Below, piece by piece: positions 47,514 to 58,344 of a DNA stretch of 64,000 nt (its first letter is position 1; each line of letters opens with the position of its first letter). This DNA is from Hymenobacter edaphi (GTDB lineage: Bacteria; Bacteroidota; Bacteroidia; Cytophagales; Hymenobacteraceae): NCBI RefSeq assembly GCF_003258365.1, contig NZ_QHKM01000002.1, forward strand, positions 186,001-250,000, given 5' to 3'. Made by a program: the position numbers and the translations under genes. Below the pieces are notes generated by a model. The model was given only the letters and a program-made list of their open reading frames with translations. It did no database searches and was not told the origin of the DNA.

Positions 47514-47528
47514 CCCAGGAGGGAGCGC
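47514..47528 (+). other. attR core, right end of genomic island
   Basis: CCCAGGAGGGAGCGC is an exact copy of the tRNA-Asn 3' end (21236-21250). It marks the right boundary of a 26.3-kb insertion. Confidence 0.82.
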
Positions 47529-47530
47529 AC

Positions 47531-47575
47531 AAAATCCCGACAATAAACTGATGATCAGTTTATTGTCGGGATTTT
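47531..47575 (+). terminator. Original terminator of tRNA-Asn, now beyond attR
   Basis: AAAATCCCGACAATAAACTGA / TGA / the complement: a perfect 21-bp stem followed by T-rich sequence, 3 bp after the attR core. In the empty chromosome it would directly follow tRNA-Asn. Confidence 0.8.
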
Positions 47576-47579
47576 TCTT

Positions 47580-48063
47580 TGTCGGTAATACGGCTCAAGG
47601 GGCAATGCCGGCGGAATCCCGCACCAGCTTGCCAAGCAAACGGCTCCCGCCGACGCGTTTTCGTCGTCTTCTCGCGTCTCCTGTCAGGCGGTCGTATTGG
47701 GGCGTATGCAGAAAGGGGCCTTAGAAGCTCTCGGCGCCAGGCGTTTGCTCTCCCCAACACAAGCTTGCGCTTAGTGAAGCGCCGGCGCTACCTGGCTGGC
47801 GAAAGTTCGACCTGCCGGGCCACATCGGCAAACGGCTGCCCGCCGATGTCGATTTGGCCCACGTAGCGCGTCACCATGAGCTTGTCTGGCCCCGGCTGCG
47901 GGCTGCCAGCGGGCCGTGGGCCATGATGCCGGGCACCACTGTGGCTGACACCCAGAGCAGGCGGCCAATCTGGCCGCTGGCACTGAATAGGGTGAGAACC
48001 ATACCAGTCTTTACGAAAAGGGTGCCGCGGCACTACCCCGGCACTCGACGGGTGGCTTACAGG
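47580..48063. other. Flank beyond attR without an intact gene
   Basis: About 480 bp with no recognised gene. On the - strand a stretch ending TRYVGQIDIGGQPFADVARQ before a stop at about 47790 looks like the tail of a decayed gene of unknown family. Confidence 0.45.
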
Positions 48064-48820
<757 letters not shown>

Positions 48821-48943
48821 CTATTTGATTGACCCCGCCGCAAGCCCGTGGTATCCGACGGCACGAGCTGACACCCCGCAGCTCCGCCAGCACGGCCGTA
48901 GCGAAGTCGGGCGGCTGGCCACGGCGGCAATGGCTTTCGGGTG

Positions 48944-49025
48944 CTAAGCGGGTTGACGCAGGGCTTCGAGCACCTTGTCCGGGGTCATGGGCAAGGAGCG
49001 CTGCCGCCGGCCGGTGGCGTGGAAC
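48944..49025 (-). pseudogene. 82-bp fragment of the molybdoenzyme large-subunit gene
   Basis: It encodes PMTPDKVLEALRQPA and the preceding GRRQRSL block, matching the last about 27 codons of the paoC-like gene (39145 onward) with a few differences. At 49026 it is joined directly to the truncated AraC sequence. A leftover of recombination between related gene clusters. Confidence 0.75.
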
Positions 49026-49560
49026 ATCGGCTTCGCCAACCAGAATCGAGCATGCCCGCCTGCCCGGGCCGCTGGCAGTAGCAGCGAAAAAGGGGGTGGG
49101 CGGTTGGCAGGCGCCTGACCTCGTGCAGCACTAAGTGGAGGTAGCTACGCAGCAGTTCGTGTTTGAAGAGGTACGCCGATTGCTGCTCCACCAGCATCTT
49201 CTGAAACAGGCCGGTGAGGTACGCGGCCTGTTCGCCGTGCAGCAGGAACACGCGCCAGGCCTTGCCGGTGGGCATCAGGCCCGGCTCCTGGCGGCCCGCA
49301 GGGCGGCACTCTTTTACAAAGGCTTCGGTAAACAGGCAGGCATAGCCCCGTTGGCGGGCCGGCAGCCACTGTGGAGCAGCCCCTCCGGCCGGCTGCCCCA
49401 GCAGCAGGTACGCGGCGCTGCCGGCGGCTTCCCGGGCGGTGCCCGGCCGCAGCCGGGGGCCGGCAAGCAGGTAGATGGTATGATAGTCGCTGCGGCCGCA
49501 GGCCTGAACGGGCCCGGAAGCAGTGTCTATCTGGTAGGCCTTAAACCATCTCATAATCAT
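48985..49560 (-). pseudogene. AraC-type sensor domain without DNA-binding domain, copy 2
   Basis: A 191-codon frame from an ATG at 49560 (or 49554), strongly similar to copy 1 (FKAYQIDTASGPVQACGRSDYHTIYLL, RGYACLFTEAFVKEC, LFKHELLRSYLHLVLHEV). It leaves AraC homology at the same place (PLFRCYCQRPGQAG) and then runs into the molybdoenzyme scrap in another frame. Operator site d lies about 175 bp upstream. It lies outside the island boundary, unlike copy 1. Confidence 0.68.
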
Positions 49561-49733
49561 CCCGGCAGAAATCAACGTCGGCGGCAGGCTCCCCGCTTGC
49601 TCACGCAGCCGGCAAGCCTGCCGGTTGTTGCAAGGGTGGGCACCGCCGCTCCCGCCTCCACTCTCCGTCGGCGGGCCGCTCTCTGTAGTTGCTACGACAA
49701 AGTTCTGTTGATCGGACTCGGGTGAATAATAGG

Positions 49734-49762
49734 AATCAAACCAATGGATATGAGATTCAAAC
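49734..49762 (-). promoter_or_regulatory. AraC-type operator, site d
   Basis: Half-sites on the - strand are 21 bp apart (complement TCAAA at 49736 and 49757), spacer ...CATATCCATTGG, close to site c. It lies upstream of truncated AraC copy 2. Confidence 0.65.
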
Positions 49763-49879
49763 AAACGACCCGGCCATGGCCCGGCCGGCGGCCGGGAGAG
49801 TAAAGAGCAAGGGCTGCCGCACGCATTCGGGGCACTCCTGGCCTGCCAGGTGAAATGTTCGATATACGCGGTTGGCATT

Positions 49880-50312
49880 GCGGGGCAAAGCCCGAGAGAG
49901 AACGAATCTTCTGAGTTAGTAGGGGTGGTTATAAAATAATGGTATTCAAGTATTTAATGAAAATTAAGGCTTTTTGGCTGGCGCGCAACGATGAAATACC
50001 TACCCTGGCCGGCGGGTATTTTGGTTGCCGGCGCACCGCTTGTGCCGCAGCGCAAACAAACGCTTTAAACCAAAACGGGCCCGACAGCCCGGCCTCAATC
50101 CGGCGCAGGGCATTACTTTCAGGGCCTTTTTGGCCAGCGGGGCCGGCCCCGCAGCCTGAGCGCCCACCATCCACCCGGCCAACCGGGCCCGCCGCCCGAA
50201 ACCCGGCTGCCGTTTTTAAGGTGTGCCGCGTCCGGATGAATAGTGGCCGAAGCCCGCCGCCCCGGCGTTCCGCACGCCTTCCACCGTATTGCTCCTCGAT
50301 TCTCCCTCGCCC
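49880..50312. other. Intergenic region before the GH2 gene
   Basis: About 430 bp. The first part (49,920-49,985) is AT rich, the rest GC rich. Short frames here lack support. It presumably holds the GH2 promoter, but no consensus was found. Confidence 0.4.
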
Positions 50313-52802
50313 ATGACCAACTTTATCATCCAGCTGAGCCTGCGCGGTGCCCTGGCCGGCCTGCTGCTGCTGCCGGCCGGCGCCGCCCGGGCCCAGCAAA
50401 CGCGCCAGGAGGTGCTGCTAACTGCCGACTGGAAATTCACTAAGGGCGACGTGCCCGACGCGGCCCGGCCCGATTTCAAGGACGCTAGGTGGCAGACGGT
50501 GCAGGTGCCCCACGACTGGGCCATTTACGGCCCGTTCAGCCCCCAGAACGACCTGCAGACGGTGAAAATCGAGCAGAACAACGAGAAGGAGGCCAAAACC
50601 AAAGCCGGCCGCACCGGCGGGCTGCCTTTCATCGGCACGGGCTGGTACCGGCGCCGGCTGCAGGTGCCTGGCTTCGCGGCCGGTAAGCGGGCGGTGCTGC
50701 TCTTCGACGGGGCCATGAGCGACGCGCACGTGTTCGTCAACGGCAAGGAAGTCGGCGCTTGGCCCTACGGCTACAACTCCTTCGCCGTCGACATTACCGA
50801 CGCGGTGCAGCCGGGCCCCGACAACGTGCTGGCCGTGCGCCTGCAGAACCTGCCGGAACAGTCGCGCTGGTACCCCGGCGCGGGCCTGTACCGCAACGTG
50901 CACCTGCTCGTGACCAACGACGTGCACATCCCCGTGTGGGGCACCTACCTGACCACGCCCACCATCACCGCCGACTACGCCAAGGTGAAGCTGCGTACCA
51001 GGGTCGAGACGCCCGGCCGGGCCTTCCAGGCCCTGCGCCTCGACACCGAAATCCGCGACGCGGCGGGCAAAGTGGTGGCTACCTCCTCGACCCCGCTGGC
51101 GGCCACCGACGCCCTGGAATTCGAGCAGAACCTGGTGGTGCCCCAGCCGCGGCTCTGGTCACCCGAAACGCCGACGCTGTACGCGGCCAGCTCGAAGCTG
51201 TATGCTGGTGAGGTGCTCAAGGACGAGTACAAGACCACTTTCGGCATCCGTTCCGTCGGCGTGGAGGCGGGCCGGGGCTTCGTGCTGAACGGGCAGCCGC
51301 GCAAGTTCCGGGGCGTGTGCAACCACCACGACCTGGGCCCGCTGGGTGCGGCCGTCAACACCGCCGCCCTGCGCCGGCAGCTGGTGCTGCTCAAAGACCT
51401 GGGCTGCGACGCCATTCGGACCACCCACAACATGCCCGCGCCCGAGCTGGTGCAGCTCTGCGACGAAATGGGCTTTCTGCTGATGGTGGAGCCCTTCGAC
51501 GAGTGGAAGACGCCCAAGGTGAAGAACGGCTACAGCCGGCTCTTTGATGAGTGGGCCGAGAAGGACATCGTCAACATGGTGCGCCGCGACCGAAACCACC
51601 CCAGCGTCGTGATGTGGAGCATCGGCAACGAGGTGCCCGACCAGTGGGCCCCGGGCGGCTCGAAGCTGGCCAAGCGTCTGCAGGACCTGGTGCACCGCGA
51701 AGACCCTACCCGGCCCGTGACGGCCGGCATGGACCAGTTCGACGCGGCCGTCGGCAACGGCTTCGCGGCCGTGCTCGACGTGCCGGGCTTCAACTACAAG
51801 CCCCACCGCTACCCCGAAGCCTACACCAAGCTGCCCCAGGGCGTGCTGCTGGGCTCCGAAACGGCCTCCACGGTGAGCAGCCGCGGCGTGTACAAATTCC
51901 CGGTGGAAAAGGCCAAGGACAAGCGCTACCCCGACAACCAGTCCAGCTCCTACGACCTGGAGGCCAGCAACTGGTCGCAGACGCCCGACGAGGAATTCGC
52001 CGCCCAGGACGATTTGCCCTATACCCTCGGCGAGTTCGTGTGGACCGGCTTCGACTACCTCGGGGAGCCGTGGCCCTACGACGAAAGCTGGCCCTCGCAC
52101 AGCTCCTACTTCGGCATTCTGGACCTGGCCGGCCTGCCCAAGGACCGGTTCTACCTCTACCGTGCCCGCTGGAACCCCACGCAACCCACGCTGCACCTGC
52201 TGCCGCACTGGACCTGGCCCGGCCGCGAAGGCCAGACCACGCCCGTCTTTGCCTACACCAACTACCCCTCGGCCGAGCTGTTCGTGAACGGGGTGAGCCA
52301 GGGCCGCCAGACCAAGGGCCCCTCCGCCCAGCCCCAGACGCGCTACCGCCTGATGTGGAACGAGGTGAAGTACCAGCCCGGCAGCATCAAGGTGGTGGCC
52401 TACGACGCTAGCGGCAAGGCCGTGGCCGAAGAGGAAGTGCGCACCGCCGGCCGGCCCCACCACCTCAAGCTGACGGCCGACCGCTCCGCCCTCGCCGCCG
52501 ACGGCCAGGACCTGGCCTACGTGACCGTGCGCGTGGAAGACGCCCAAGGCAACCTCTGCCCCGACGCTACCAACGAGCTGCGCTTCGAGGTAAAGGGCGC
52601 GGGCCGCTTCCGGGCCGTGGCCAACGGCGACCCGACCAGCCTGGAGCTGTTCCACGAGCCGCGCATGCGCGCCTTTCACGGCATGCTGGTGGCCACCGTG
52701 CAGGCCGCCGACCAGGTCGGTAGCGTGCAGCTGCAGGTGACGAGCAAAGGCCTGCCGGGCGCCACGCTGCGCCTGCCGGTGGCCAAGCCGTCCGGGCAGT
52801 AG
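50313..52802 (+). CDS. Secreted glycoside hydrolase family 2 beta-galactosidase-like enzyme
   Basis: An 829-residue GH2 enzyme. Signal peptide MTNFIIQLSLRGALAGLLLLPAGAARAQ. The order is: sugar-binding jelly roll (about 30-215, VPHDWAIYGPF, GTGWYRRRL), Ig-like domain (about 220-320), TIM barrel (about 325-600) with FRGVCNHHDLG, IRTTHNMP, the acid/base Glu in SIGNEVP and the probable nucleophile Glu in LLGSETAST, then C-terminal beta domains including a DUF4982-like and an invasin-like part. Predicted periplasmic or secreted; the exact linkage is unknown. The ATG at 50313 starts at the signal peptide. Confidence 0.92.
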   Translation: MTNFIIQLSLRGALAGLLLLPAGAARAQQTRQEVLLTADWKFTKGDVPDAARPDFKDARWQTVQVPHDWAIYGPFSPQNDLQTVKIEQNNEKEAKTKAGRTGGLPFIGTGWYRRRLQVPGFAAGKRAVLLFDGAMSDAHVFVNGKEVGAWPYGYNSFAVDITDAVQPGPDNVLAVRLQNLPEQSRWYPGAGLYRNVHLLVTNDVHIPVWGTYLTTPTITADYAKVKLRTRVETPGRAFQALRLDTEIRDAAGKVVATSSTPLAATDALEFEQNLVVPQPRLWSPETPTLYAASSKLYAGEVLKDEYKTTFGIRSVGVEAGRGFVLNGQPRKFRGVCNHHDLGPLGAAVNTAALRRQLVLLKDLGCDAIRTTHNMPAPELVQLCDEMGFLLMVEPFDEWKTPKVKNGYSRLFDEWAEKDIVNMVRRDRNHPSVVMWSIGNEVPDQWAPGGSKLAKRLQDLVHREDPTRPVTAGMDQFDAAVGNGFAAVLDVPGFNYKPHRYPEAYTKLPQGVLLGSETASTVSSRGVYKFPVEKAKDKRYPDNQSSSYDLEASNWSQTPDEEFAAQDDLPYTLGEFVWTGFDYLGEPWPYDESWPSHSSYFGILDLAGLPKDRFYLYRARWNPTQPTLHLLPHWTWPGREGQTTPVFAYTNYPSAELFVNGVSQGRQTKGPSAQPQTRYRLMWNEVKYQPGSIKVVAYDASGKAVAEEEVRTAGRPHHLKLTADRSALAADGQDLAYVTVRVEDAQGNLCPDATNELRFEVKGAGRFRAVANGDPTSLELFHEPRMRAFHGMLVATVQAADQVGSVQLQVTSKGLPGATLRLPVAKPSGQ

Positions 52803-52947
52803 GCGCGTTTCGTCGGCGGATGCGCCCGGGTGTGGCCCCGGATAAGCCCGCGTCGACTTTCCGGCAGCAGTGGCTGCGTTTTGCTGCGGCCGGCCGGAGA
52901 GGGGCGGCTCAACAGACGTAACCACTGCTGCCGGCCCCGATCGGGTG

Positions 52948-52981
52948 CCACCCTACCCGCCCTGACCCGCGGGTAGGGTGG
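52948..52981 (+). terminator. Terminator after GH2 gene
   Basis: CCACCCTACCCGC / 8 nt / GCGGGTAGGGTGG then TTT, 13-bp perfect stem, 145 bp after the stop. Confidence 0.72.
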
Positions 52982-53118
52982 TTTCAGGTGCCCCGGCCGG
53001 GCGGTCGGGGCCGCCGCGGCCCGCCGGGCGAAGCGGATTCGTGACCTTTGCGTGGGCAGCAGGCCGTGCCCAGGAGTGGGCGGCCGGAGTTGCCGCGGGT
53101 GTTTGCTAATTGAGTTCT

Positions 53119-54447
53119 ATGGCCGTTGTACAACTCGTTCGGCCGCTGGTGCGGCCCTTTGCCGAATTCTTCCGCCGCGAGGCGGCCGGCAGCATTGTGC
53201 TGCTGCTGAGTGCCGCGCTGGCCCTGCTGCTGGCCAACACCAGCTGGGGCCCGGCGCGCTACTTTCCGGCCGTGTGGGACGAGCACCTGCGCCTGAGCAT
53301 CGGCCCGCTGGTGCTCGACAAAAGCCTGTTGCACTGGATCAACGACGGGCTGATGACCGTGTTCTTCCTCATTGTGGGCCTGGAAATCAAGCGCGAGGTG
53401 CTCGACGGGGAGCTGGCCTCCGTGCGGCAGGCCGCGCTGCCCATTGCCGGGGCGGTGGGGGGCATGGTGGTGCCCGCGCTGGTCTACACCCTCTTCAACC
53501 ACGGCACGCCCACGGCCGGGGGCTGGGGCATTCCCATGGCCACCGACATTGCCTTTGCTCTGGCCGTGCTGCAGCTGCTGGGGCCGCGGGTGCCGCTGGG
53601 CCTCAAGGTGTTTCTCACGGCCCTGGCCATCGTCGACGACCTGGGGGCGGTGCTGGTCATTGCCGGTTTCTACACCCAGGAGCTCCACCTCGGCTACCTG
53701 CTGCTGGGCGCGGGCCTCTGGGCCGGGCTGCTGGGGCTCAACTGGCTGGGCGTGCGCATCCTGGGGCTGTATCTGGCGCTGGGGCTGGCGCTGTGGTACT
53801 GCACCCTGGAATCGGGGGTGCATGCCACGCTGGCCGGGGTGCTGCTGGCGCTGGCCATTCCGGCCCGCACGGGTTACACCCGGCCGGGGCTGCTGCGCCT
53901 GCTGGAGCAGCGCCTGCGCCTGCTCGACGACGAGGCCCACGCCCGCGACGCCGACCCGCGCACCATCAGCGAGGAGCTGGAAGAGTTGGCGGAGCAGATC
54001 AGCTCCCCGGCCCAGAAGCTGGAGCAGCGCCTGCACTCGGTGGTGGCCTTCGGCATCATTCCGCTTTTCGCCTTTGCCAACACCAGCCTGACGCTCGACA
54101 CCGCCGTGGTGCGGCAGCTCGGCACACCGCTGGGCCTGGGCATCGTGGCGGGCCTGGTGGTGGGCAAGCCGCTGGGCATCGGGCTGGCCAGCTGGCTGAC
54201 CGTGCGCCTGGGCTGGGGCGCGCTGCCCGAGGGTGTGTCGTGGCGGCAGCTGTGGGGCGCGGGCGTGCTGGGCGGCATCGGCTTCACCATGTCGCTGTTC
54301 GTCACGCTGCTGGCCCTGGGCGTGCATTCCGCCGACGAGTCGGTGGCCAAGCTGGCCATCCTGCTCGGCTCCCTGCTGGCGGGCACGCTGGGCTACGGCC
54401 TGCTGCGCTGGCCCGGGCGCCCCCCGGAGCCCCCGCGCCGCGCGTAA
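53119..54447 (+). CDS. nhaA: Na+/H+ antiporter NhaA
   Basis: A 442-residue inner-membrane antiporter that swaps Na+ or Li+ for H+. About twelve hydrophobic segments are visible. Family signatures: INDGLMTVFFLIVGLEIKRE, GIPMATDIAFALAVL, FLTALAIVDDLGAVLVIA with the two ion-binding Asp residues (VDDLGA), and GGIGFTMSLFV near the end. A charged linker of about 50 residues (LLDDEAHARDADPRTISEELEEL) lies in the middle, as in many Bacteroidota NhaA. The ATG at 53119 fits the family start. Confidence 0.95.
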   Translation: MAVVQLVRPLVRPFAEFFRREAAGSIVLLLSAALALLLANTSWGPARYFPAVWDEHLRLSIGPLVLDKSLLHWINDGLMTVFFLIVGLEIKREVLDGELASVRQAALPIAGAVGGMVVPALVYTLFNHGTPTAGGWGIPMATDIAFALAVLQLLGPRVPLGLKVFLTALAIVDDLGAVLVIAGFYTQELHLGYLLLGAGLWAGLLGLNWLGVRILGLYLALGLALWYCTLESGVHATLAGVLLALAIPARTGYTRPGLLRLLEQRLRLLDDEAHARDADPRTISEELEELAEQISSPAQKLEQRLHSVVAFGIIPLFAFANTSLTLDTAVVRQLGTPLGLGIVAGLVVGKPLGIGLASWLTVRLGWGALPEGVSWRQLWGAGVLGGIGFTMSLFVTLLALGVHSADESVAKLAILLGSLLAGTLGYGLLRWPGRPPEPPRRA

Positions 54448-54495
54448 CGGCGGGCAAGGCGGGCCAGCCCCGGTGGGCCCGGCAGCAGCGCACTA

Positions 54496-54557
54496 CCTCC
54501 CGGAACGCAACGACGCCCCGGCTACGTGTAGCCGGGGCGTCGTTGCGTTCCGGGAGG
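54496..54557. terminator. Perfect 30-bp hairpin between convergent genes
   Basis: The arms 54496-54525 and 54528-54557 (CCTCCCGGAACGCAACG... and complement) with a GT loop lie between nhaA and the choice-of-anchor I gene. Confidence 0.85.
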
Positions 54558-54566
54558 AGAAACGGT

Positions 54567-56762
54567 TTAGCGCACCACCAGCTTGCGGTTGGCCCCGTCG
54601 TCGGAGCGCAGCACGTACACGCCGGCGGGCAGGCCCGCGGTTTCGAGGCGGTCGGCCCGGCGAAGCTGGCGCACCGGGCGGCCCAGCGCGTCGCAGAGCG
54701 TGCCCGACACCGGGCGGCTGAGCTGCACGGGGCCGCCCTGCGCGGGGTTGGGGTAGAGCACCAGCGGCGCGGCCGGGCGCGGGCCCTGGGCGGCCAGCAC
54801 GCTGCCGCGCAGCTGCACCCCGTACACCGCCACCGTGCTGCTGACCTCGTTGGCCAGAATCAGCAGGGGCTGGCCGGTGGGGCTGTGCTGAGCCGCGACG
54901 AACACGATGCCCTCGGGGCCCTGGTCGCCGGTGCCGCTGGTCACGGAGCGGTTGTTCACGTACTGCACCAGGCGCGGCTGGGCGGGGCTGGTCACGTCGA
55001 ACACGGCCACGCCGCCCATGCGCTCCATCGACACGAAGGCGTACACGGTGTCGCGCAGCACGGCGGTGGTCACGCCCTCGGGCTCGGGGCCCTTGTCATC
55101 GGAGCGGTTCTTGCGGGCCGGCGTGCCGGTGGTATTGCTGGCGTTGAAGATGGCGCCGAAGGTCGGGTCGGTGCTGGTGAGGCGCTCCAGCAGGTCGCCG
55201 CTGTCGTGGACCACGGCGCCGGTCTGGGCGTTCAGAATGCTGAAGGAGCGGCCCCCGAAGGTGTAAATCTGGTCGAAGTCACCGTCGCCGTCGGTGTCGC
55301 CGAGGCGGTTGGTCACGTTCAGGCGGCCCAGGGCGCTGTTGTCCTTGAGCAGGCCGGCATTCGGAAAGGCCGTCGGGTCGAGCGGGTAGGCCGCACTGCC
55401 CAGGCGCACGGCTTCGGTCAGGGCGGTGTACTCGCGGGCGTCGCCCTCGTTGGCCGTAATCAGGTAGGTAGTGCCCTGCACCTGGAAGCTGGCCAGGGCA
55501 TCGGGCAGGCGCAGGCCGCGGATGGGCCAGTTGGCCAGCAGCACGTCGGCGGCCTGGTCGGAGGCATCGAGGGCGAAGCCGGGCAGGCTGTGGTCCTGGA
55601 AGCCCACGCTGCGCAGGCTGGTAAACTGCTTGGTGGCCAGGTTCAGCGTGGCCACGGCGTTGTTTTCCTGCAGGGTGATGTAGGCCGTCTGCGAGCCGGC
55701 GTCGAAGGCCACGTACTCCGGCTCGAGGTCCTGGGCCACCGTGGCGGGCGCGGCCGTGGTGCCGCCGTAGAGGCGGATGCCGGCCGCACGCAGGGTGGCG
55801 GCCTGCCCGTTGTAGCCCGCGAAGCCCACCGTCGTCACGCCGGCCTGCGTCACGCCGGCCAGCCCGCCCGCGTAGTCAATCACCGACACCGAGCCCTCGG
55901 GGTCGTTCGTATAGTCAGCGTTCGGCTCGCCCTCGTTGGCCGTCACGAGGTAGCGGCCGTCGGGCGAAAAGCTAATCATGTCGGGCATGGCGCCCACCGT
56001 CACCTGCTTCTGAAACGCGCCGTCCTGGTTGAAGAACACCACCGCGCCCGGGCTCTGCGGGTTGGTGTTTTCGACGGCGCAGGCCACCACGCCGTTGCGC
56101 ACCGCCACCGAGTTGATGCCGCCGTACGGGGCCATGCTGATGGAGGCCACCGCGGTAATGGCGCCGGGGTTGGCCAGGCTCAGAATGTCGAGCTTGCCGC
56201 CGATGGAGTTGGCCACGTACAGGCGCTGCGTGCCGGGGTCGTGGGCCACGATTTCGGCCGAATTGGTGCCCGAGGCGCCGTTCTGGTAGCTGCCCAGGTG
56301 CTGCAGGCGCAGGTTGCGGGCCTGGGCCGGGGCCACCGCGTCGTTGTCCCGGATAAACACCAGCGCGTCGGTGGCGCCGGCCACCAGCGTGGCACCGCTG
56401 GGGTTTTGCAGGCGCAGGGCAAAGTACTCGGCCGGCTCGGCCAGCGCGTCGTCGGTGAGCGGGATGCTGATGGTCTGGCTGCCGGTGCTGCCGGCCGGGA
56501 AGGTCAGCGTCGTCGGGGCGGCGTAGGTGAAATCGGTACCGGCGGTGGCGGTGCCCAGGCCGGGCAGCAGCACGGCCTGCACCGTGGCGGCCGTGGTGCC
56601 GGGGTTCTGAATGCTCACCGTAACCGAAGCCGTGCCCGCGCTTTCACTGACCGAGACGGTACCGGCGGCCATGCGCAGCGTTTGGGCCGTAGCCGGCGCG
56701 GCCAGGCCCAGGGCCGTCATCAGGGCCGCAGCCGGCCACAAGAAGTAAAGATTTAGACGCAT
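54567..56762 (-). CDS. Choice-of-anchor I protein with type IX sorting signal
   Basis: A 731-residue secreted protein. Signal peptide MRLNLYFLWPAAALMTALGLAAPATAQ. Next a Calx-beta-like domain (about 28-125, VSVSESAGTASVTVSI, DFTYAAPTTLTFPAGSTGSQTISIPL), then a long beta-propeller-like choice-of-anchor I region (about 130-640; repeated blades such as FSPDGRYLVTANEGEPNADY, GDTDGDGDFDQIYTFGGRSFSI), and a sorting domain (LYPNPAQGGPVQL to AGVYVLRSDDG). Relatives are often annotated as alkaline phosphatase or esterase-like, but no catalytic site is evident. The ATG at 56762 gives the signal peptide. Confidence 0.87.
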   Translation of the reverse strand: MRLNLYFLWPAAALMTALGLAAPATAQTLRMAAGTVSVSESAGTASVTVSIQNPGTTAATVQAVLLPGLGTATAGTDFTYAAPTTLTFPAGSTGSQTISIPLTDDALAEPAEYFALRLQNPSGATLVAGATDALVFIRDNDAVAPAQARNLRLQHLGSYQNGASGTNSAEIVAHDPGTQRLYVANSIGGKLDILSLANPGAITAVASISMAPYGGINSVAVRNGVVACAVENTNPQSPGAVVFFNQDGAFQKQVTVGAMPDMISFSPDGRYLVTANEGEPNADYTNDPEGSVSVIDYAGGLAGVTQAGVTTVGFAGYNGQAATLRAAGIRLYGGTTAAPATVAQDLEPEYVAFDAGSQTAYITLQENNAVATLNLATKQFTSLRSVGFQDHSLPGFALDASDQAADVLLANWPIRGLRLPDALASFQVQGTTYLITANEGDAREYTALTEAVRLGSAAYPLDPTAFPNAGLLKDNSALGRLNVTNRLGDTDGDGDFDQIYTFGGRSFSILNAQTGAVVHDSGDLLERLTSTDPTFGAIFNASNTTGTPARKNRSDDKGPEPEGVTTAVLRDTVYAFVSMERMGGVAVFDVTSPAQPRLVQYVNNRSVTSGTGDQGPEGIVFVAAQHSPTGQPLLILANEVSSTVAVYGVQLRGSVLAAQGPRPAAPLVLYPNPAQGGPVQLSRPVSGTLCDALGRPVRQLRRADRLETAGLPAGVYVLRSDDGANRKLVVR

Positions 56763-56816
56763 CAAAAAGCGGGTTGAATGGTGCGTCAAAGCTATTTGGG
56801 GCTTGTTGCGGCGGCG

Positions 56817-58274
56817 TTACGGCCGGGTTATCGTATCGTGAAGCCTGCCGCCGCCCGCCGAGAGCGGCGCCGCCCCGGCCAGCAGGTCGCGGTACCACCA
56901 GCCCGAGTCCTTCACCGTGCGCCGCTGCGTGGCGTAGTCGACGTGCACCAGCCCGAAGCGCGGCCGGTAGCCCTCGGCCCACTCGAAGTTGTCGGTAAAC
57001 GACCAGGCGAAGTAGCCCGCCACCGGCATGCCCTCGCGGCGGGCCCGCAGCACCTGCCCGATGGCGGCCTGCAGGTAGGCCTGCCGGGCGGGGTCGGGCA
57101 CGCGGCCGTCCAGGGGCGCCTCGTCGGGAAAAGCGGCCCCGTTTTCGGTTACGATAAGCCGCGGCGCCTGCGGGTACGCGCTGAACTGCCGCAGCATATA
57201 ATAGAGGCTTTCGGGGTAGACTTCCCAGCCCATCGTCGTGTGCGGTACCTGCCGTTTGGCGGCGCCCACCAGCGTGGCCCAGAGCAGCGGCACGAAGGGC
57301 GAGTGGCGCACCACCTCGCGGGTGTAGTTCTGCACGCCCAGAAAGTCGAAGGCGAAAGGCAGGCGCTGCTCGTCGCCGGGCTGCACGTAGCGCTCCAGCC
57401 AGCCCAGCCAGGGCAGCGCGTCGACGGGGTAACCCAGGCCCAGCGCGGGCTCCACGAACAGGCGGTTGAGCAGGGCGTCGGCGCGGCGGGTGGCGCGCTC
57501 GTCGCGGGGCAGGCCGGGGCGGGCGGGCGCGAGGTAGGAGCAGGAAAAGGTGGTGCCGATCTGGGCTGGGGCGGGCAGGGCGGCGCGCAGGGCCCGGCCG
57601 CCTTCGGCCTGGGCCAGGGCGGCGTGGTGGGTGGCGGCCAGAAAGGCGCCCAGCCCGCGCCGGCCCGGGGCGTGAATGCCCAGCAGGTGCCCGGCGCCCA
57701 CGAACACCATCGGCTCGTTGAGCACCATCCAGTGCTTCACCCGGTCGCCGAGGCGGCGGGCCACTAGCTCGGCGTAATCGGTGAACCAGCCCACCACGGC
57801 CCGGTTTTGCCAGCCGCCGCGCTGCTGCAGGGCCAGCGGCAAATCCCAGTGGTAGAGCGTCAGCCAGGGCTCGATGCCGCGCGCCAGGCAGCCGTCGACC
57901 AGCCGCTCGTAGTAGTCGAGGCCGGCTTGGTTTACCGGGCCGGTGCCCTGGGGCAGTACCCGCGACCAGGCCACCGAGAAGCGGTAATTGGGCACGTGCA
58001 GCTCGCGCAGCAAGTCCAGGTCCTGGGGCCAGCGGCGGTAAAAGTCGCAGGCCTCGTGGCCGTGCTCCCCGCGCTTGATCTTGCCCGGCCGCTGCACAAA
58101 CTCGTCCCAGATGCTCGGCCCCTTGCCGTCGCAGTCGCCCGCGCCTTCGATCTGATAGGCTGCCGTGGAGACGCCCCAGTGGAAATCGGGCCCGAAATCG
58201 GCGCGGCTGTACGCGGCGGGCGACGTCGGCGGGAAAAAGGCGGGCGGCAGGGCCGGCGAGAGGTAATCGGACAT
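56817..58274 (-). CDS. Glycoside hydrolase family 1 beta-glucosidase
   Basis: A 485-residue cytoplasmic GH1 enzyme. It begins the barrel with FHWGVSTAAYQIEGA; LYHWDLPLAL, the acid/base Glu in VLNEP, QNYTREVV, the nucleophile Glu in LIVTENGAAF and the substrate loop FAWSFTDNFEWAEGY are all present. No signal peptide. It would split beta-glucosides or related disaccharides taken up from outside. The neighbouring GH2 enzyme and SusC receptor fit a carbohydrate-use setting, though the genes are not one operon. Confidence 0.94.
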   Translation of the reverse strand: MSDYLSPALPPAFFPPTSPAAYSRADFGPDFHWGVSTAAYQIEGAGDCDGKGPSIWDEFVQRPGKIKRGEHGHEACDFYRRWPQDLDLLRELHVPNYRFSVAWSRVLPQGTGPVNQAGLDYYERLVDGCLARGIEPWLTLYHWDLPLALQQRGGWQNRAVVGWFTDYAELVARRLGDRVKHWMVLNEPMVFVGAGHLLGIHAPGRRGLGAFLAATHHAALAQAEGGRALRAALPAPAQIGTTFSCSYLAPARPGLPRDERATRRADALLNRLFVEPALGLGYPVDALPWLGWLERYVQPGDEQRLPFAFDFLGVQNYTREVVRHSPFVPLLWATLVGAAKRQVPHTTMGWEVYPESLYYMLRQFSAYPQAPRLIVTENGAAFPDEAPLDGRVPDPARQAYLQAAIGQVLRARREGMPVAGYFAWSFTDNFEWAEGYRPRFGLVHVDYATQRRTVKDSGWWYRDLLAGAAPLSAGGGRLHDTITRP

Positions 58275-58344
58275 GCCGAAGTCAACGAAGGAAAGCGGGC
58301 GGCGGGTGGGAGAAATAATTCAGCGGCCCGCTGATGATAAGGTC

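Noticed and set aside
47283-47543. 86-codon - strand frame with hydrophobic start
   Set aside because: It spans the attR core, so it would be a junction product; no homology or start signal supports it.
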